Part shown: piece after piece, positions 6,753 through 8,245 of the stretch | Layout of the letters: every line of letters begins with the position of its first letter | How positions within the stretch are numbered: position 1 is the stretch's first letter | From: 73-13 sp035556075 | GTDB lineage: Bacteria > Actinomycetota > Actinomycetes > Actinomycetales > Microbacteriaceae | Assembly (NCBI GenBank): GCA_035556075.1 | Contig: DATMFQ010000001.1 | Coordinates: forward strand, 1 to 8,245 | DNA length: 8,245 nt | Reading direction: 5' to 3' | Position numbers and translations under genes: made by a program | Notes under the pieces: generated by a model | The model's database searches: none | Seen by the model: the letters and a program-made list of their open reading frames with translations, nothing else | What the model was told of the DNA's origin: nothing

Positions 6753-7807
6753 CAGATGATCGCCGATCGCCCCGGCTCGGTCGCCGCACCGCCTCCCGGC
6801 TGCCGCGGGATCGGGCCCGTCTCGCCCGCGAGGAGTGCGAGGCCCTCGGGTGTGACCCGGCCGCTCACCGCCGACTCGGCGCCGTCGACGCTGAGTCGGC
6901 GCGCGGTCACCCGCTCCCGCAGGCCAGCGACCGCCTCGCCCCCGCCCGTGCCGAGGCCGTGCCGTGTCACGTTGAGCGCCCCTGCCGCCGCGCCGAGCGT
7001 GACGGCCTCGCGGAGGTCCTCGCCGCGCGCGAGCCCGGCGACGACGCCCGCGAGGAGCGAGTCGCCAGCGCCGCGATGGTCGGCGACCTCGAGCCGCGGT
7101 GGCGTCACCTCGAGGATGCCGTGGCGGTCGGCGAGGAGGAATGGCTCGCCCGCGCGCGTCACGATGACGGCGTGCGCGCCGCGGTCGCGCAGGCCGTGCA
7201 TCGCTGCGATGACGGCGTCGATGTCGTCGTCGGGCTTGATGAGCCCGTCCGCCTCGAGCTCCTCGTCGCTCACCTTGAGCACGTCGACGCCGCCGGCGAG
7301 GGCCGCGGTCATGCGCTCGCCCGCGAGATCGACGACGACCGTCGCACCCGCGGCGCGGAGGTCGGCGGCGAGCCGACGGTAGGTGTCGGCGGGCAGCGCG
7401 GCGCGGTCGGCCGGGCCACTGAGGATCGTCGCGCTCGAGGACATCGCATGGCCGAGGACGATCCCGTACAGCTCGTCGAGCACGTGCCGCCCGAGCGGGT
7501 CGCCCGGCTCGGCCGCGATCTCGCGGCGCTCGCCGTCGCGCCGGTCGTGCAGGTACGCGGCACCGCGCCCCTCCCGTGTCACCACCCGCAGGTCGATCCC
7601 CTCATCCTCGAGCAGGTGCCGCGCGACGACGCCGAGCTCACCGGTCAGCACGCAGCACATGGTCACCGGTACGCCGAGCCGCACGAGCATCCGGGCCTGC
7701 CAGACCCCCTGGCCCCCCGCGTGAATGTGGATCTCGGGGCCGTCGGCATGGTCCTCGACCGTGACGGTGACGATCGGCGACGGCGCGAAGATGGTGACCT
7801 CGGACAT
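6752..7807 (-). CDS. PfkB-family sugar kinase, 1-phosphofructokinase-like, with atypical N-terminal signature
   Basis: Predicted cytoplasmic carbohydrate kinase of the PfkB/ribokinase superfamily. The C-terminal signature is intact, DHRGAGDSLLAGVVAG (243-258), with catalytic base D249 and the GAGD anion hole; LKVSDEELE (177-185) is the usual region before it. The N-terminal layout resembles 1-phosphofructokinases (FruK), but the first signature reads AGGQGVWQARMLVRLG (30-45). The family pattern has Asn where Trp36 stands, and often Lys where Gln33 stands, so substrate binding may differ. Length is 351 residues, against roughly 310 typical; the extra residues form a Gly/Pro/Ala-rich C-terminal tail from about 304. 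ATG 7807 is 6 nt downstream of a TAGCGT box and has no Shine-Dalgarno, consistent with a leaderless mRNA. The TGA stop overlaps the surE start by one base. A phosphorylated hexose or pentose substrate is inference. Confidence 0.85.
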   Translation of the reverse strand: MSEVTIFAPSPIVTVTVEDHADGPEIHIHAGGQGVWQARMLVRLGVPVTMCCVLTGELGVVARHLLEDEGIDLRVVTREGRGAAYLHDRRDGERREIAAEPGDPLGRHVLDELYGIVLGHAMSSSATILSGPADRAALPADTYRRLAADLRAAGATVVVDLAGERMTAALAGGVDVLKVSDEELEADGLIKPDDDIDAVIAAMHGLRDRGAHAVIVTRAGEPFLLADRHGILEVTPPRLEVADHRGAGDSLLAGVVAGLARGEDLREAVTLGAAAGALNVTRHGLGTGGGEAVAGLRERVTARRLSVDGAESAVSGRVTPEGLALLAGETGPIPRQPGGGAATEPGRSAII

Positions 7808-7813
7808 GTTCGC

Positions 7814-7819
7814 ACGCTA
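7814..7819 (-). promoter_or_regulatory. Putative -10 box of the kinase-surE(-channel) unit, leaderless type
   Basis: On the minus strand TAGCGT is separated by 6 nt (GCGAAC) from ATG 7807. This is the same geometry as at serS and the lipid kinase, and there is no purine-rich ribosome binding site between. It would drive the kinase and, by coupling, surE. The -35 region has no recognisable hexamer. Confidence 0.5.
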
Positions 7820-7889
7820 ATCGCGGCCGGGCTGCCGCGACCACGGGTTGACTTTGCGCCCGCGCCATGCGAGCCGGTGGCTGGGTGGT

Positions 7890-8000
7890 GAGGAGTTTGG
7901 GGGCCCGCTCCGCCGGGTGTTGTCTGCCGTCTGGTGAGGACATGCCGCCCGAGCGAGGAGATTCTGGCGCGCAAACTCCTCGCACGGCGCGAAACTCCTT
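7890..8000. repeat. AAACTCCT repeat cluster (one inverted, two direct copies)
   Basis: Within the 246-bp gap between the divergent kinase and ABC-F genes, GAGGAGTTTG at 7890-7899 is the exact reverse complement of CAAACTCCTC at 7972-7981. A second copy in direct orientation, GAAACTCCTT, lies at 7991-8000, with its AAACTCCT core 19 bp after the previous one, and both are preceded by GCGC-rich sequence. No such word occurs elsewhere in the window. It may be a binding-site array, a structured RNA leader or a copy of a dispersed intergenic repeat. The sequence alone does not decide. Confidence 0.6.
7953..7983 (+). repeat. Inverted repeat/hairpin in the kinase-ABC-F gap
   Basis: GCGAGGAG (7953-7960) pairs perfectly with CTCCTCGC (7976-7983) across a 15-nt loop. 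It uses the same CTCCTC arm as the longer 10-bp inverted repeat with 7890-7899, so the two pairings exclude each other. It lies upstream of the ABC-F -10 box (8038), so it is outside the predicted ABC-F transcript. There is no T-run to suggest an intrinsic terminator. Confidence 0.45.
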
Positions 8001-8037
8001 GCCCCGCGCCCAGTGCCCGCCGCCCAGCACCGCCCCG

Positions 8038-8043
8038 TACGCT
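8038..8043 (+). promoter_or_regulatory. Putative -10 box of the ABC-F gene
   Basis: TACGCT fits TANNNT and is identical to the box proposed for the LCP gene. It ends 10 nt before ATG 8054, so a transcript starting 6-7 nt downstream would have only a leader of about 4 nt. GGAG at 8044-8047 is well spaced (6 nt) as a Shine-Dalgarno but would lie outside such a transcript. Confidence 0.45.
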
Positions 8044-8053
8044 GGAGCCCGAT

Positions 8054-8245
8054 ATGGCGCACCTCCTCGGGGCAGAGTCCCTCCACCTCGAATACCCGAC
8101 GAAAGTCGTCTTCGACGCCGTGACGCTTGGCGTCGAGGAGGGCGACCGGATCGGGATCGTCGGGCGCAACGGCGACGGGAAGTCGAGCCTGCTCGCGATG
8201 CTCGCCGGCCGCATTCCTCCCGACTCGGGTCGGGTGACCGTCCGC
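8054..8245 (+). CDS. ABC-F family ATPase, N-terminal fragment cut by the window edge
   Basis: Sixty-four codons are present from ATG to the window end with no stop. The fragment begins MAHLLGAESLHLEY, has the adenine-stacking aromatic in this region, then GDRIGIVGRNGDGKSSLLAM with the Walker A motif GRNGDGKS at about residues 38-45, and continues into LAGRIPPDSGRV. This is the first nucleotide-binding domain of a soluble duplicated ABC protein (ABC-F, Uup/EttA/antibiotic-resistance type), which acts on ribosomes rather than in membrane transport. The Walker A has Asp in the variable position where Ala or Ser is commoner. GGAG lies 6 nt before the start. The subfamily cannot be assigned without the linker and second domain, which lie beyond this window. 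Confidence 0.85.
   Translation, partial: MAHLLGAESLHLEYPTKVVFDAVTLGVEEGDRIGIVGRNGDGKSSLLAMLAGRIPPDSGRVTVR

Noticed and set aside
4756..6759. Long plus-strand open frame (667 codons) through the channel and surE genes
   Set aside because: It is antisense to two well-recognised genes, has Ser/Arg/Thr-rich composition with no domain pattern, and begins inside tRNA-Ser(GCU). Long antisense frames are expected at this GC content.
5170..6789. Long minus-strand frame (539 codons) overlapping surE and the channel in another phase
   Set aside because: It is dominated by Arg/Gly/Ala/Pro and is a frame-shifted shadow of surE and the channel gene, both of which have intact family motifs in their own frames.
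7848..7853. TTGACT as a plus-strand -35 box in the kinase/ABC-F gap
   Set aside because: There is no TANNNT hexamer at 16-19 nt downstream, and the proposed ABC-F -10 box is nearly 190 nt away.
6959..7891. Plus-strand open frame (310 codons) opposite the PfkB kinase
   Set aside because: It lies antisense to the kinase, shows no recognisable motif, and its Arg/Ala/Asp/Val/Gly composition mirrors the GC-rich opposite strand.
7817..8086. Minus-strand frame of 89 codons in the kinase/ABC-F gap
   Set aside because: It overlaps the start of the ABC-F gene and the repeat cluster, and its Arg/Pro/Ser-rich sequence matches no family I recognise. There is no ribosome binding site that stands out.

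Overview
The window is very GC-rich (roughly 70% by eye), gene-dense, and shows strong G/C preference at third codon positions. Class II tRNA-Ser genes, SerRS, an LCP cell-wall protein, TANNNT -10 boxes sitting directly on start codons and GTG starts together suggest an actinobacterium, most likely a Microbacteriaceae-like chromosome. The family-level placement is inference. Nothing looks like a phage, transposon, CRISPR array or plasmid. It reads as ordinary core chromosome.

Layout, left to right: a minus-strand lipid/diacylglycerol kinase family gene (1-963) diverges across a 47-bp gap from serS (1011-2270, +). serS overlaps a Cof-type HAD phosphatase (2267-3124, +) by 4 nt. A tRNA-Ser(UGA) gene (3196-3280) with its own -10 box follows, then a membrane-anchored LytR-CpsA-Psr protein (3408-4670, +), then a tRNA-Ser(GCU) gene (4732-4824). 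The 3' end of that tRNA overlaps, tail to tail, the last codons of a minus-strand MscS-type channel gene (4803-5891). Upstream of the channel on the same strand are surE (6009-6752) and a PfkB-type sugar kinase (6752-7807), coupled through a TGATG stop/start. A 246-bp intergenic region (7808-8053) with inverted and direct AAACTCCT repeats separates the kinase from the beginning of a plus-strand ABC-F ATPase cut by the window edge (8054-8245).

Functional themes: serine decoding is concentrated here, with the synthetase and two serine isoacceptor tRNAs inside 3.8 kb. The kinase, SurE and channel genes form a probable minus-strand operon. Three genes (lipid kinase, serS, PfkB kinase) have a TANNNT box exactly 6 nt before the start codon, the layout expected of leaderless mRNAs.

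The most unusual signal is not a gene. The 7-mer GAATGCG/CGCATTC occurs 15 times over both strands, against about one expected from a rough composition estimate. It lies in all three codon phases as well as between genes, often at the cost of an A/T-ending codon. It behaves like a highly iterated genomic motif rather than a codon effect.
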